A stretch of 64,000 nt of DNA, taken from contig NZ_WOXT01000001.1 of the NCBI RefSeq assembly GCF_009740395.1, forward strand, positions 554,464-618,463. The letters run 5' to 3'. The translations under genes were made by a program, and so were the position numbers. The notes below the pieces were generated by a model that was not told where the DNA came from, made no database searches, and saw only the letters and a program-made list of their open reading frames with translations. Numbering within the stretch: position 1 is the first letter of the stretch; every line of letters starts with the position of its first letter. This document shows, in pieces, positions 8,758 to 18,887 of this stretch. Origin of the DNA: Noviluteimonas gilva (GTDB lineage: Bacteria; Pseudomonadota; Gammaproteobacteria; Xanthomonadales; Xanthomonadaceae).

Positions 8758-11661
8758 TTACCGCGGCCAGCGCGCTTCCGCCCACAATTGCAATCGGTGA
8801 ACGGAAGTCACCACATCGGCCACCAGGGGTGGCACGTGCGCGGCGTCCTGCGCGCGCGCCGCGGTTTCCAATGCTTCGGCCGCATGACCGAGTTCACCCG
8901 CACCGATGCTGCGCGCGGCGCCCTTGAGCTTGTGCGCTTCGCGCGTCACGCCGGGCAGATCGCCCGCGGCATGCGCGGCCTGCAACGTCGCCATGTCCGT
9001 TTGCGTGCTTGCGAGGAAATCGTCGAGCAACGCGCGCGTTTCGACGGGATCGCCGTGCACCAGGCCGGCGAGGACGCGTGCATCGATCGGCGGCGGCCGC
9101 TCGGCTTGCGGCAGCATCGCCGCGAGTTCCGCGGCCGGCGTGGGCGGCGCCTGCGTATGCGGCAACCAGCGCCCGAGCATCGTGGCGAGCGCCGGAATGC
9201 CGACGGGCTTGGCGAGGTAATCGTCCATCCCCGCCGCAAGACAACGCTCCGCTTCGCCTTTCAGCGCGGACGCGGTGAGCGCGATGATCGGCGTGTGCGC
9301 GCGATGTTCGCGTGCTTCCTCTTCGCGAATCGCACGCGCGAGTTGATAGCCGTCGAGCTTCGGCATGTGCACGTCGGTGAGCAGGAGTGCGTAACGACCG
9401 GAGCGCCAGCGCGCGAGGCCCTGTTCGCCGTCGTCGGCGGATTCGCTCGCATAACCGGCCAGCGCGAGTTGGCGCGCGATCACCGCGCGGTTGGTCGGAT
9501 GATCGTCGACGAGGAGCACCAGACTGCGTTCGGCCTCGGCTTCGGCAGGCGTCGGCAGTTTGCGCGGCGCGAGTTTCGCGGCCGCGGGTTGCAAGGGTTC
9601 GGTGGGCACTTCCGCTTCGGGTGCGCGGGGCATCACGAAGTCGAAGTGCATCGTCGTGCCCTTCCCCGGCGCGCTGTCCATCGTCACCTGCCCGCCCATC
9701 AGTTCGGCGAGGCGGCGCGAAATCGCCAGGCCCAGGCCCGTGCCGCCGAACCGCCGCGTCGTATCGGTATCGACCTGCGAAAACGGTTGGAACAAGCGCG
9801 CCTGTTGCTCCGCCGACACGCCGATGCCGGTGTCGGTGACGCGGATGCGCAATCGATCGCCCCCCAATGTGCCGGCACCGGGCGCGGATTCGCGCCACTC
9901 CAGCGCCGTTTCCACGCGCCCGTGGTCGGTGAACTTGATCGCGTTGGACAGGAAGTTCGCGAGGATCTGCCGCACGCGCAAACCATCTGCGCGATACGCG
10001 GGCGCGACGCGATCGTCGATCGTGCACGACAACGCCAGGCCCTTGCTCGATGCCGAGCCGGTGAAGTTCGCGACCGTCATGCGCACGACGCGGCGCAAAT
10101 CGACGGGCGAAGACGACAGTTCCAGACGCCCCGCTTCGATCTTCGAGAAATCCAGGATGTCGCCGATGATCTGCAGCAACGATTCGGCCGACGACTGGAT
10201 GACGTTGAGCGCGCGCCGCTGGTCCACGTCCAGCGACGTATGCGCGAGAATTTCGACCATGCCCGTCACACCCACCATCGGCGTGCGGATCTCGTGGCTC
10301 ATCGCCGCGAGGAACGCACTCTTGGCGAGATTGGCTTCCTGCGCGCGCGCTTCGCTTTCGCGCAGCGCTTCTTCCAGGCGCTTGCGTTCGGTGAGATCGG
10401 TCGCCACCGCGATCAGGCCGCCGGGATGGCCCGCCTCGTCCTTGAATGCCGCCAGCGCGAGGACCACGGGCACCAGGCGTCCATCGCGATGCACGAGCAC
10501 GGCTTCGTGCGGCGGGCGATCGAGTTCGGCGAGCAGGTACATCGCGCGCCAGTCCGCGGGCACCTCCGTGCCGCGTTGGCGACCGAGCGCGGCGACGATG
10601 CGTTCGACTTCCGAGGGCGGCACGAGCATCGGCGAGTCGTCGGGCTGCGGCGCCGTGCCATAGCGCGGGATGCGCCCGAGGATGTCGCTCGCCTGCCAGC
10701 CGAGGAGCTTTTCGGCGAAGGGATTGAACATGATCCAGCGCCCGTGCCCATCCATCGCGAGGATCGCCACCTGCGCGGCGTTGAGCAGCGAACGCTGGAA
10801 TTCGCCGCGACGTTCGAGTTCGGCGCGCACGCCTTCGTTCACGGCGAGCTGGCCGGTGAGATCGGATTCGTAACGCATCACGTCGCGGCGCATGTCGACG
10901 AACGCGTCCATCACGTCGCCGAGTTCGCCGCGCGGTCGGAACGCGGGCAGTGGGTCGTCGGGCTGATGCTTGCGCATGTCGCGCGCGAGCATGGTCAGCG
11001 ACTCCACGCCCTTGTAGACATTGCGCAGGATGCGCCGCGCGAGCCATCCGGCAAGCAACAGCGCGAGAATCGACAGGCCGATGCGCAGCCGGCTCGCGCG
11101 CTGCCCGCGCTCGATTTCTTCGCGTACCATGGCTTCGGAATTCAGCATCGCCAGGTTCGACAGCGCTTCCATGCGCGTGGTCACCGGATCGATGGCCGGG
11201 TACAGCTCGGTGTCGGCGAAGTGGCCCAGCGCCTTCAGGTCGCGCCGCACGAGGATGCCGCGCAAGGTGTCCATCGCGGCGCGCGATCGCACGCGCGCAC
11301 CACGCACCTGTTCGAACAACACCTGCTGCTCCGGGCTACGCGGCATCGTCTGCAACGCGGCCCAGCTGCGGTCGATCTTTTCCTGCGCGGCGTCGATCGT
11401 CTCGACGCCCCGCTCCCAGGTCATCAGGCCGTTGCGTACGCGGAATGTGGTGTCGACGACGTCGAGCCCGTAACCATCCGACACCGCTTTCAGCGCGCGC
11501 AACCGATGCAGCGAGTTGTCGCGCATCTGCTCCAGCGAGGTGCGCGTGTAGGACTGCAGCATTTCGTCGATGACCAGCACCGTCGCGCCGGCGAGCAGCA
11601 GCAGGCCGAACAGGCCCCACAACTGGTGGCGCATCCCCAGCGAAAAAGTGCGGAAGCGCAT
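8758..11661 (-). CDS. Hybrid sensor histidine kinase with PAS, REC and Hpt domains
   Basis: A 967-residue inner-membrane kinase. TM1 is at about 13-31 and TM2 at 193-211, enclosing a roughly 160-residue helical periplasmic sensor. A HAMP-like linker follows, then PAS (about 290-420), HisKA with MSHEIRTPM (His at 456), HATPase with FLSNAIKF, DTGIGV and GGTGLGLAISR, a receiver with LVDDHPTN and LLTDVHMPK, and a C-terminal Hpt with EAHKLKGAA. All phosphorelay residues are intact. The chosen ATG is 10 bases after the REC-EAL stop and gives a normal N-terminus. Output is probably relayed from the Hpt to the neighbouring REC-EAL protein. The sensed signal is unknown. Confidence 0.93.
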   Translation of the reverse strand: MRFRTFSLGMRHQLWGLFGLLLLAGATVLVIDEMLQSYTRTSLEQMRDNSLHRLRALKAVSDGYGLDVVDTTFRVRNGLMTWERGVETIDAAQEKIDRSWAALQTMPRSPEQQVLFEQVRGARVRSRAAMDTLRGILVRRDLKALGHFADTELYPAIDPVTTRMEALSNLAMLNSEAMVREEIERGQRASRLRIGLSILALLLAGWLARRILRNVYKGVESLTMLARDMRKHQPDDPLPAFRPRGELGDVMDAFVDMRRDVMRYESDLTGQLAVNEGVRAELERRGEFQRSLLNAAQVAILAMDGHGRWIMFNPFAEKLLGWQASDILGRIPRYGTAPQPDDSPMLVPPSEVERIVAALGRQRGTEVPADWRAMYLLAELDRPPHEAVLVHRDGRLVPVVLALAAFKDEAGHPGGLIAVATDLTERKRLEEALRESEARAQEANLAKSAFLAAMSHEIRTPMVGVTGMVEILAHTSLDVDQRRALNVIQSSAESLLQIIGDILDFSKIEAGRLELSSSPVDLRRVVRMTVANFTGSASSKGLALSCTIDDRVAPAYRADGLRVRQILANFLSNAIKFTDHGRVETALEWRESAPGAGTLGGDRLRIRVTDTGIGVSAEQQARLFQPFSQVDTDTTRRFGGTGLGLAISRRLAELMGGQVTMDSAPGKGTTMHFDFVMPRAPEAEVPTEPLQPAAAKLAPRKLPTPAEAEAERSLVLLVDDHPTNRAVIARQLALAGYASESADDGEQGLARWRSGRYALLLTDVHMPKLDGYQLARAIREEEAREHRAHTPIIALTASALKGEAERCLAAGMDDYLAKPVGIPALATMLGRWLPHTQAPPTPAAELAAMLPQAERPPPIDARVLAGLVHGDPVETRALLDDFLASTQTDMATLQAAHAAGDLPGVTREAHKLKGAARSIGAGELGHAAEALETAARAQDAAHVPPLVADVVTSVHRLQLWAEARWPR

Positions 11662-11671
11662 CGGCGACGGG

Positions 11672-12865
11672 TCAGTTGGGAGCGCGCCAGCGCGAGACGC
11701 AATCGACGAGATCGTCCGCCGGCACCGGCGCGCCGACGAGGTAGCCCTGCGCGATGCCGCATCCGAGTTCGGCGAGCATTTGCCAGTCTTCGACGGTCTC
11801 CACGCCTTCTGCCACGGTTTCCAGTTGCAGCTTGCGCGCAAGATCCAGGCTCGCTTCGACCACCGCGCGCTTGCGCGGTTGCGAATGCGCGCCGAACACG
11901 AAGCCCTGGTCGATCTTCAATTCGGTGAACGGCACCTGCGAGAGTTGCGAGAGCGAGGAGTAGCCGGTGCCGAAGTCGTCGATCGACAGGCCGAAGCCCT
12001 TCAGGCGCAGGCGCGCGAGCACACCGAGGCCACGCGCGGCGTCGGCCATCAACAGGCTCTCGGTGATTTCCAGGATGACTTCGCTCGGCGACAGGCCGTG
12101 GTCTTCGACGATCTGCTGGTAGCGATCGGCGGCGGCGGGGTCGTGCAGCGTCGCCGGGGAGACGTTGACCGAGAGATTCAAGCGCATCCCGTCGTCCTGC
12201 CAGCGGCGTTTCCAGCGGCAGGCCTGTTCGAGGATCGCGTCGGTGAGGGCGACGGCGAGGCCGTCGGATTCGAGCAACCCGACGAAATGATGCGGGCGGA
12301 TCACATGCCCATCGCCGCGCTCCCAGCGCGCGAGCGCTTCGACGCCGACGATCTTGCCGTTCGCGAATTCCGCCTGCGGCTGGAACCACGGGACGATCTC
12401 GCCTTGATCGAGACCACGGCGCAGGTCGGCCAGGTCGATGAAGATCGATTCGTCGACGGGGTTGGATTGCAGGCGTTCTTCGTAACGCGTGAGGACCGCT
12501 TCGAGTTTCTCGACGCTCAGGGGTTTTTCGATGCTGCCGAGCACGTGAAGGCCGTAGGCACGCGCCATCATCTGCACGGTGTTGAGCAGCGCCGGATCCA
12601 GCGCGCTCACCAGCGCGACGCCGCGCGCCAACCGCCGCTGCGCGACGTGGCCGATGAATTCGATGCCGTCCATGCCGGGCATGTCGAGGTCGACGAGGAC
12701 GACGTCGGGGGGTGGGCCGCCGTGTTCGAGGATCGCCAGGGCGGCGCCCCCGTCGGCCGCTTCCTGGACCTGGCCGATGCCCAGTTCAGCCAGCAGCCTC
12801 AGCGCCAGCCTGCGCTGGAACCCGTGGTCTTCCACCACCATGACCCGCAACGCGGCCAAGCTCAT
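11672..12865 (-). CDS. REC-EAL response regulator, predicted c-di-GMP phosphodiesterase
   Basis: A 397-residue protein with an N-terminal receiver (VVEDHGF, phosphoacceptor Asp59 in VLVDLDMPG, Lys in SIEKPLS) and an EAL domain from about residue 140. The EAL catalytic set is visible: EALARW, NVSP, EITES, DDFGTGYSS, KIDQGF, AEGVET and QGYLVG. Active c-di-GMP hydrolysis to pGpG is therefore expected. The ATG at 12865 follows a GGGGGAT stretch; the longer frame upstream would read into the intergenic region. It is first in an operon with the hybrid kinase, a layout reminiscent of Vibrio VieA/VieS but without a DNA-binding domain. Confidence 0.92.
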   Translation of the reverse strand: MSLAALRVMVVEDHGFQRRLALRLLAELGIGQVQEAADGGAALAILEHGGPPPDVVLVDLDMPGMDGIEFIGHVAQRRLARGVALVSALDPALLNTVQMMARAYGLHVLGSIEKPLSVEKLEAVLTRYEERLQSNPVDESIFIDLADLRRGLDQGEIVPWFQPQAEFANGKIVGVEALARWERGDGHVIRPHHFVGLLESDGLAVALTDAILEQACRWKRRWQDDGMRLNLSVNVSPATLHDPAAADRYQQIVEDHGLSPSEVILEITESLLMADAARGLGVLARLRLKGFGLSIDDFGTGYSSLSQLSQVPFTELKIDQGFVFGAHSQPRKRAVVEASLDLARKLQLETVAEGVETVEDWQMLAELGCGIAQGYLVGAPVPADDLVDCVSRWRAPN

Positions 12866-12955
12866 CGGGACGATCCCCCGGAAGGTGCACGCATCCTGCG
12901 TGCGCCCCCGTATCGAACGTGTCGGGGGGGCGGGGGCGGCCGCAAGTGGCGCCGC

Positions 12956-12964
12956 TGCTACAAT
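12956..12964 (+). promoter_or_regulatory. Extended -10 promoter element for the indolepyruvate oxidoreductase gene
   Basis: TGCTACAAT matches an extended -10 (TGn plus TACAAT) about 60 bases before the ATG at 13027. No good -35 hexamer is visible in the G-rich sequence upstream, which fits an extended -10 promoter. Read by eye only. Confidence 0.4.
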
Positions 12965-13026
12965 CCCGCGTCTTTTTCCACGGTTTTGTCGCGCCACTGC
13001 GCGGCTGCCCGCCTGCGAGCCAGTCC

Positions 13027-16000
13027 ATGACCAGCACCGCCGAGCTCTCCTCCCCCGCGTCCGCCAACACGTCGCTGACCAACAGCGTCGTCGATGGCGA
13101 TTACACGCTCGATGACAAGTACACGCGTCAATCCGGGCGCATCTATCTGTCCGGCGTGCAGGCGTTGGTGCGCCTGCCGTTGATGCAGAAGTTGCGCGAT
13201 GAAGCCGCGGGACTGCATACCGCCGGTTTCGTCAGCGGCTATCGCGGCTCGCCGCTCGGCGGCTTCGATCTCGAACTGTGGCGCGCGCGCAAACACCTGG
13301 AAGGCAAGCAGGTGAAGTTCATTCCGGGTCTCAACGAAGATCTCGGCGCGACGATGGTGTGGGGTACGCAGCAGACCAACCTGTTCCCCGGCGCGAAAGT
13401 CGAGGGCGTGTTCGGCATGTGGTACGGCAAGGGCCCGGGCGTCGACCGCACCGGCGACGTGTTCAAGCACGCCAATGCCGCGGGCACCGCGCCGAAGGGC
13501 GGCGTGCTCGCGCTCGCGGCCGACGATCACGCGTGCCGTTCCTCGACGCTGCCGCACGGCTCGGAACACGAATTCGTCAGCGCGATGATGCCGGTGCTCA
13601 ATCCGGCGGGCGTGCAGGACATCCTCGATCTCGGCCTGATCGGCTGGGCGATGTCGCGTTACACCGGCCGTTGGGTGGGCTTCAAGACGATCGCCGAAAC
13701 GGTGGAATCCTCCGCTTCGGTCGACGTCGATCCGCTCGCGCTGAAGATCCTGTTGCCGGAAGACTTCGACATCCCGCGCGGCGGTTTGAACATCCGTTGG
13801 CCCGACCCGCCGATGGACCAGGAAATGCGCCTGCACCAGTACGCGGTGAAGGCCGCGCAGGCGTTCGCGCGCGCGAACAAGATCGACCGCATCGTCATCG
13901 ATTCGCCGAATGCGCGCTTGGGCATCATCACCACCGGCAAGTCGTATCTCGACGTGCTGCAGGCGCTGGAATACCTCGACCTGGATGCGCGCGCGTGCGC
14001 CGACCTCGGCATCCGCGTGTACAAGGTCGCGATGACCTGGCCGCTGGAGCCGGTCGGCCTGCGCGAATTCGCGCGCGGCCTGCAGGACATCCTCGTCGTC
14101 GAGGAAAAGCACGCCTTCATCGAAAGCCAGATGAAGGAGTCGATGTACAACTGGACGGGCGAGCGCCCGTCGGTGGTCGGCAAGTACGACGAAGCCGGCG
14201 AATGGATCCTGCCGTCGACGGGCGAGCTCACGCCGGCGCGCATCGCGCGCGTGATCGCGCGTCGCATCCAGAAATTCCACGACAGCGAACACATCCGCGA
14301 CGTCATGCGCTGGATGGAAGCCAAGGAATCCGAACTCGCCCTGCCCCGCGCCGCGTTCCCGCGCGTGCCGCATTACTGCTCGGGCTGCCCGCACAACACC
14401 TCGACCGTCGTGCCCGAAGGCTCGCGCGCGCTCGGCGGCATCGGTTGCCACTACATGGTCACGTGGATGGACCGCCGCACCGACACCTTCACGCACATGG
14501 GCGGCGAAGGCGTGACGTGGGCGGGCCAGGCGTCGTTCACCGAAACGCCGCACGTGTTCCAGAACCTCGGCGACGGCACGTACTTCCATTCGGGCTCGCT
14601 CGCGATCCGCCAGTCCATCGCGGCGAAGGTCAACATCACCTACAAGATCCTCTACAACGACGCGGTCGCGATGACGGGCGGCCAGCCGGTCGACGGCATC
14701 CTGAGCGTGCCGCAGATCGCGCACCAGGTGCGCAGCGAAGGCGTGCAGACGATCGTCGTGCTCTCCGACGACATCGCCAAGTGGAGCGATCCGGCGATCT
14801 TCCCGATCGGCGTGGAATTCTTCGACCGCACCGAACTGGACAACGTGCAGAAGCGCCTGCGCGAAGTGCAGGGCACGTCGGTGCTGATCTACGACCAGAC
14901 CTGCGCGACCGAAAAGCGCCGCCGCCGCAAGCGCGGCAAGATGGTCGATCCGGCCAAGCGCGTGATGATCAACTCGCTGGTCTGCGAAGGCTGCGGCGAT
15001 TGCGGCAAGAAGTCGTTCTGCGTGTCGGTGCTGCCGAAGGAAACCGAATTCGGCCGCAAGCGCGACATCGACCAGAGCAATTGCAACAAGGATTACTCCT
15101 GCGTCAACGGCTTCTGCCCGAGCTTCGTCACGGTGCATGGCGGTACGTTGAAGAAGAAGAATTCTGGTAAGAGCGGGGGAACCGGCAACGCCGATCGCCT
15201 GGCGAACCTGCCGGCGCCGACGCTGCCTTCGCTTGAGCAGCCCTGGAACATCCTGATCACCGGCGTCGGCGGTACGGGCGTCGTCACGATCGGCGCGCTG
15301 CTCGGCATGGCCGGCCATCTGGAAGGCAAGGGCGCGAGCGTGCTCGACCAGACGGGCCTGGCGCAGAAGGGCGGCGCGGTGACCACGCACATCCGCATCG
15401 CGCGTTCGCCGGCCGACATCCACGCCGTGCGCATCGCCGCGGGCGAAGCCGACCTCGTGCTGGGTTGCGGCATGGTGGTGGTCAACGACTACTGGCCGCT
15501 GTCGAAGATCCGCAGCGGCCGCACGCAGGTCGTGCTCAACAGCTACGAAGCGATGCCGGGCACGTTCACCACGCGTCCCGACATGCAGTTCCCCGCGCAG
15601 GACATCGTCGCGGCGATCAAGCTCGCGCTCGGCAGCGACGAAGGCATGCACGTCGTCGACGCGACGCAGCTCGCCACCGCGCTGATGGGCGATGCGATCG
15701 CGACCAACCTGTTCATCCTCGGCTACGCGTGGCAACGCGCGCTGGTGCCGGTGTCCTTCGATGCGCTGATGCGCGCGGTCGAACTCAACGGCGCGGCGAT
15801 CGAGATGAACAAGACCGCGTTCGCGTGGGGCCGCCTGGCGGCGATCGACCTGCCTGCGGTGCTGGAAGCGGCGGGCATCGCGCGTTCGGTGCCTTCGCAG
15901 GACACGCTGCACGAGCTGCCGATCCTGTCGCCGGGCGAATGGGAAGGCCACGAGTGGGGCGCGAACGTTGCGCCGAAGCCGAACGCGATCGAGGACGAGT

Positions 16001-16710
16001 CGCGCCACCTGCCCGCGCATGGCGGCAGCGATGCGGCCTTCGCACCGCTCGACGACACGCGCCTGTCGCGTTCGCTCGATGAAGTCGTCGCGCGTCGCGT
16101 GGCGTTCCTCACCGAGTATCAGAGCGCGGGCTACGCGAAGCGATACAGCGACCTCGTCGCGAACGTCCGCGCCGCCGAACAGCAGCGCACGCCGGGCCGC
16201 ACCGACCTGGGCGAAGCGGTCGCGCGTTACGCGTTCAAGCTGATGGCGTACAAGGACGAGTACGAAGTCGCGCGCCTGTACACCAGCGGCGATTTCAAGC
16301 GTCGCGTGGAGCAGCAGTTCGAAGGCGATTACAAGCTGCGCTTCCACCTCGCGCCGCCGCTGCTCGCGAAGAAGGATGCCGAAGGCCGCCTGCTCAAGCG
16401 CGAATACGGCGCATGGATGTACACCGCATTCCAGCTGACCGCGAAGCTGCGCTTCCTGCGCGGCACGGCGCTCGACGTGTTCGGTTACACGGCCGAACGC
16501 AAGATGGAGCGTCGTTTGATCGCCGATTATTTCTCGACGGTCGCGATGCTGCTCGATGGCCTGAACGACGGAAACGTGGCGCTGGCCACCGAGATCGCCT
16601 CGGTGCCGGAACACATCCGCGGCTACGGGCACGTCAAGGATGCGCACCTGCATGAGGCGAAGGCGCGCGAGGCGGGGTTGTTGGCGAAGTGGAAAAACCC
16701 GTCCGCCTGA
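13027..16710 (+). CDS. Indolepyruvate ferredoxin oxidoreductase, single-chain
   Basis: A 1227-residue 2-oxoacid:ferredoxin oxidoreductase that oxidatively decarboxylates aryl pyruvates such as indolepyruvate to the acyl-CoA. The order is an N-terminal pyrimidine-binding domain (GFVSGYRGSPLGG), a TPP-binding region with CSGCPHNTS and GGIGCHYM, a cysteine cluster (CEGCGDCGKKSFC, then CNKDYSCVNGFC) for Fe-S clusters, and the gamma-type domain (ITGVGGTGVVTIGALLG, DQTGLAQKGGAV) fused in the same chain, followed by a C-terminal DUF6537-like region. The ATG at 13027 is chosen; the frame is open further upstream but only through the promoter region. It is monocistronic, with a terminator just after it. 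Confidence 0.93.
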   Translation: MTSTAELSSPASANTSLTNSVVDGDYTLDDKYTRQSGRIYLSGVQALVRLPLMQKLRDEAAGLHTAGFVSGYRGSPLGGFDLELWRARKHLEGKQVKFIPGLNEDLGATMVWGTQQTNLFPGAKVEGVFGMWYGKGPGVDRTGDVFKHANAAGTAPKGGVLALAADDHACRSSTLPHGSEHEFVSAMMPVLNPAGVQDILDLGLIGWAMSRYTGRWVGFKTIAETVESSASVDVDPLALKILLPEDFDIPRGGLNIRWPDPPMDQEMRLHQYAVKAAQAFARANKIDRIVIDSPNARLGIITTGKSYLDVLQALEYLDLDARACADLGIRVYKVAMTWPLEPVGLREFARGLQDILVVEEKHAFIESQMKESMYNWTGERPSVVGKYDEAGEWILPSTGELTPARIARVIARRIQKFHDSEHIRDVMRWMEAKESELALPRAAFPRVPHYCSGCPHNTSTVVPEGSRALGGIGCHYMVTWMDRRTDTFTHMGGEGVTWAGQASFTETPHVFQNLGDGTYFHSGSLAIRQSIAAKVNITYKILYNDAVAMTGGQPVDGILSVPQIAHQVRSEGVQTIVVLSDDIAKWSDPAIFPIGVEFFDRTELDNVQKRLREVQGTSVLIYDQTCATEKRRRRKRGKMVDPAKRVMINSLVCEGCGDCGKKSFCVSVLPKETEFGRKRDIDQSNCNKDYSCVNGFCPSFVTVHGGTLKKKNSGKSGGTGNADRLANLPAPTLPSLEQPWNILITGVGGTGVVTIGALLGMAGHLEGKGASVLDQTGLAQKGGAVTTHIRIARSPADIHAVRIAAGEADLVLGCGMVVVNDYWPLSKIRSGRTQVVLNSYEAMPGTFTTRPDMQFPAQDIVAAIKLALGSDEGMHVVDATQLATALMGDAIATNLFILGYAWQRALVPVSFDALMRAVELNGAAIEMNKTAFAWGRLAAIDLPAVLEAAGIARSVPSQDTLHELPILSPGEWEGHEWGANVAPKPNAIEDESRHLPAHGGSDAAFAPLDDTRLSRSLDEVVARRVAFLTEYQSAGYAKRYSDLVANVRAAEQQRTPGRTDLGEAVARYAFKLMAYKDEYEVARLYTSGDFKRRVEQQFEGDYKLRFHLAPPLLAKKDAEGRLLKREYGAWMYTAFQLTAKLRFLRGTALDVFGYTAERKMERRLIADYFSTVAMLLDGLNDGNVALATEIASVPEHIRGYGHVKDAHLHEAKAREAGLLAKWKNPSA

Positions 16711-16733
16711 TTCGCGTCACGAAACCGAGGCAC

Positions 16734-16766
16734 AAAAAAAGCCGCCCTTCGCAGGGCGGCTTTTTT
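16734..16766. terminator. Bidirectional Rho-independent terminator
   Basis: An 8-bp stem (16741-16748 with 16753-16760) with a 4-base loop is flanked by seven A on the left and six T on the right. It can therefore stop transcription in both directions between the convergent oxidoreductase and M61 peptidase genes. Confidence 0.92.
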
Positions 16767-16778
16767 GTTTCCGCGGGA

Positions 16779-18704
16779 TTACTTCTTCGGCGCGTAGATC
16801 GCCGACAGCAGATCCGCCTTGCCTTCGATGCGCTCCAGGTGCGGATAGCGCAGGCCGTCGTAATACGGCAGCTGGATCGTGCGATACAGGTCGAACTCCT
16901 TCACCAACAGTTCGATCGGCTTCTTGTCGGTCTTCGCCGCCTTGACCGCGTCTTCCAGCACTTCGCTGCTGTACTGCTTGCCGTTGACCGCCATCGCCGT
17001 CATGCCGGGGCCGATGCCGGCGTTGAACGCAGGGCTGTCCCAACGGACGTTGGAAATCACGCCGTCGCCGCCGACCGAGAGGCCGAGCGAGTACACGAAA
17101 TCGGCGCCGCCACGGCCGTATTCGGCAGCCGCCGCCTTCGCGTAGGCATTGGGCTTGTCCTTGAAGACCAGGCGCCAGCCCGAGGCTTCGATGCCGCCGG
17201 TGAGCGGCACCTTGCCGTCGAGGCGATCGTGGAGGAACTTGCCCCAATCGTCCGCCACCAGGCTGTTGAGCGTGGCCGCGACGTCTTCGAACGTGTACGG
17301 ATTGACCTTGAAGTCGCCGTCGTTCATGCCGAAGAACTTCTTCGCGAAGTCGTCCAGCGAGACCTTGTTGTTCGACTTCGCGCGCAGGCGCGCGTCCACT
17401 TCGAGCCAGATCATCTGGCCGCCGGAGTAGTAGTCCTCGCTCAGCTGCCAGCTGCCGTAGGCCTTCGACGTGCGCTTGGCGATGATCGGGTCGTTGGTCG
17501 TGTCCTGCAGCGCGCGCCACGACAGGCCGGCGCGGTTTTCGGCATACGTGGCGGCGACGAGCGCGAGCGCATCCTTGGCCGTGTCGAAGTTGCGCAGCCC
17601 CGCGCGCGCGGTGATCACGTTGCCCCAGTACTGCGTCTGGCCTTCGTACACCCACAGCAGGCTGCCCTGCATCGGCGTGTTGAAGCTCGGCGTGGTGAGG
17701 TCGGCGCCGCGGCGGTACTTGCCGTCCCACGAGTGGTTGTATTCGTGCGCGAGCAGGTCGGTGCTGCCGGACTTCGGATCCCACGACGTGAAGTACTTCA
17801 CGCCGACGCCGTTCTCGCTGGAACGATGGTGTTCCAGGCCGATGCCCGACATCTGCCCGCTGAGCGCGAACAGGAAGTCGTAGTGATCGTAATGCTCGGC
17901 GCCGTACAGCTTGCGCATCTGCTGCACGAGGCGGCGGTGCGCGTCGATGTGATCGGGCTTGGCGTCCAGGTATTTCGCATCGTCGGCGACGACGTTCAGA
18001 CGCACCGGCTTGCCGACGCCGTTGGAGAGGTCGATCGTCTTGAAGTAACGGCCGGCGAACATCGGCGAGTCGACGAGCGTGTCGAAGTCGACCGGCTTGT
18101 AGGTGACGACGTCGCCCGCGCGACCCTGCAATTCCAGCGCGGTGGCGGCCTGCCAGCCCGCGGGCAGCTTCACGCTCGGCGCGAAGGTGATCGCGCTCGC
18201 TGCGTAACCGGCCGGATACAGCGCGACGGTGTTCCACTGCAGGTTGAGCATGTTCGGCGTCATGACGACGCGGCCCTGTTCGCGATCGGTCGGCGAGATG
18301 AACTGGAACGCGACGTCCAGGTTGGTCGCGCCCTGCGGCACGTCCACCTTGAACGCGTAGACATCGAGCGGATCGCGCTTCCACGCGATCTTCTGCCCGT
18401 TCGCGGAGATCTGCAGGCCCGCGACCTTGTCGACGCGGCCGTAGTCGGCATGGTTGCCCGGCAACCACTTCGGGAACAGCAGCGTCACTTCACCGGCTTG
18501 CACCGGGATGCGCTGCTTCACGGTGAACACGCGCTGCGACAGGTTGGTCGCGTCGACTTCGAGCGTGATCGTGCCCGGGTACGGCGTGGTGCTGGTGGCG
18601 TAGACCGGTGCCTGCGGCGAGGTCTGCGCGACGGAAGCGGAAGAAACGGCGAGCGCGGGCAGCGCAAGCGTCAAGGCGAGGGCGAGCAACGTGTGACGGG
18701 GCAT
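16779..18704 (-). CDS. M61-family metallopeptidase with C-terminal PDZ
   Basis: A 641-residue secreted peptidase of the glycyl aminopeptidase (M61) family. A Sec signal peptide is present (HTLLALALTLALPALAVSSA). The zinc site is LLAHEYNHSW (HExxH) at about residue 305, and the downstream acidic ligand is probably in LWVYEGQTQYW. A PDZ-like domain lies at about 520-600 (SLGLSVGGDGVISNV). The ATG at 18704 is chosen because it begins the signal peptide directly; the upstream open frame has no family similarity. It diverges from an I78-type peptidase-inhibitor lipoprotein across 183 bases. Confidence 0.92.
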   Translation of the reverse strand: MPRHTLLALALTLALPALAVSSASVAQTSPQAPVYATSTTPYPGTITLEVDATNLSQRVFTVKQRIPVQAGEVTLLFPKWLPGNHADYGRVDKVAGLQISANGQKIAWKRDPLDVYAFKVDVPQGATNLDVAFQFISPTDREQGRVVMTPNMLNLQWNTVALYPAGYAASAITFAPSVKLPAGWQAATALELQGRAGDVVTYKPVDFDTLVDSPMFAGRYFKTIDLSNGVGKPVRLNVVADDAKYLDAKPDHIDAHRRLVQQMRKLYGAEHYDHYDFLFALSGQMSGIGLEHHRSSENGVGVKYFTSWDPKSGSTDLLAHEYNHSWDGKYRRGADLTTPSFNTPMQGSLLWVYEGQTQYWGNVITARAGLRNFDTAKDALALVAATYAENRAGLSWRALQDTTNDPIIAKRTSKAYGSWQLSEDYYSGGQMIWLEVDARLRAKSNNKVSLDDFAKKFFGMNDGDFKVNPYTFEDVAATLNSLVADDWGKFLHDRLDGKVPLTGGIEASGWRLVFKDKPNAYAKAAAAEYGRGGADFVYSLGLSVGGDGVISNVRWDSPAFNAGIGPGMTAMAVNGKQYSSEVLEDAVKAAKTDKKPIELLVKEFDLYRTIQLPYYDGLRYPHLERIEGKADLLSAIYAPKK

Positions 18705-18887
18705 GCGGTGTCCTGGAAGCGCAACGGATGGAGGGGTCGCAAACATCCCATCGTGCAAATTCGGCGCGCCTGCGCCCCCTGCCATTCGGCATGGTCGAAC
18801 GGGAACATTCCGCAGTCCCTTGCCTTGCCGCTCACGCGGGGCGGGCGTAGGGTGCGGCGCGACCCCCCATTGGACAGGAGTCCGACC

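Noticed and set aside
8149-11928. Very long open frame antisense to the hybrid kinase
   Set aside because: It is the mirror of a GC-rich, codon-biased gene and its translation is low-complexity Arg/Ala/Ser/Pro with no domain. The same applies to the long antisense frames at 12958-16653 and 59294-62713.
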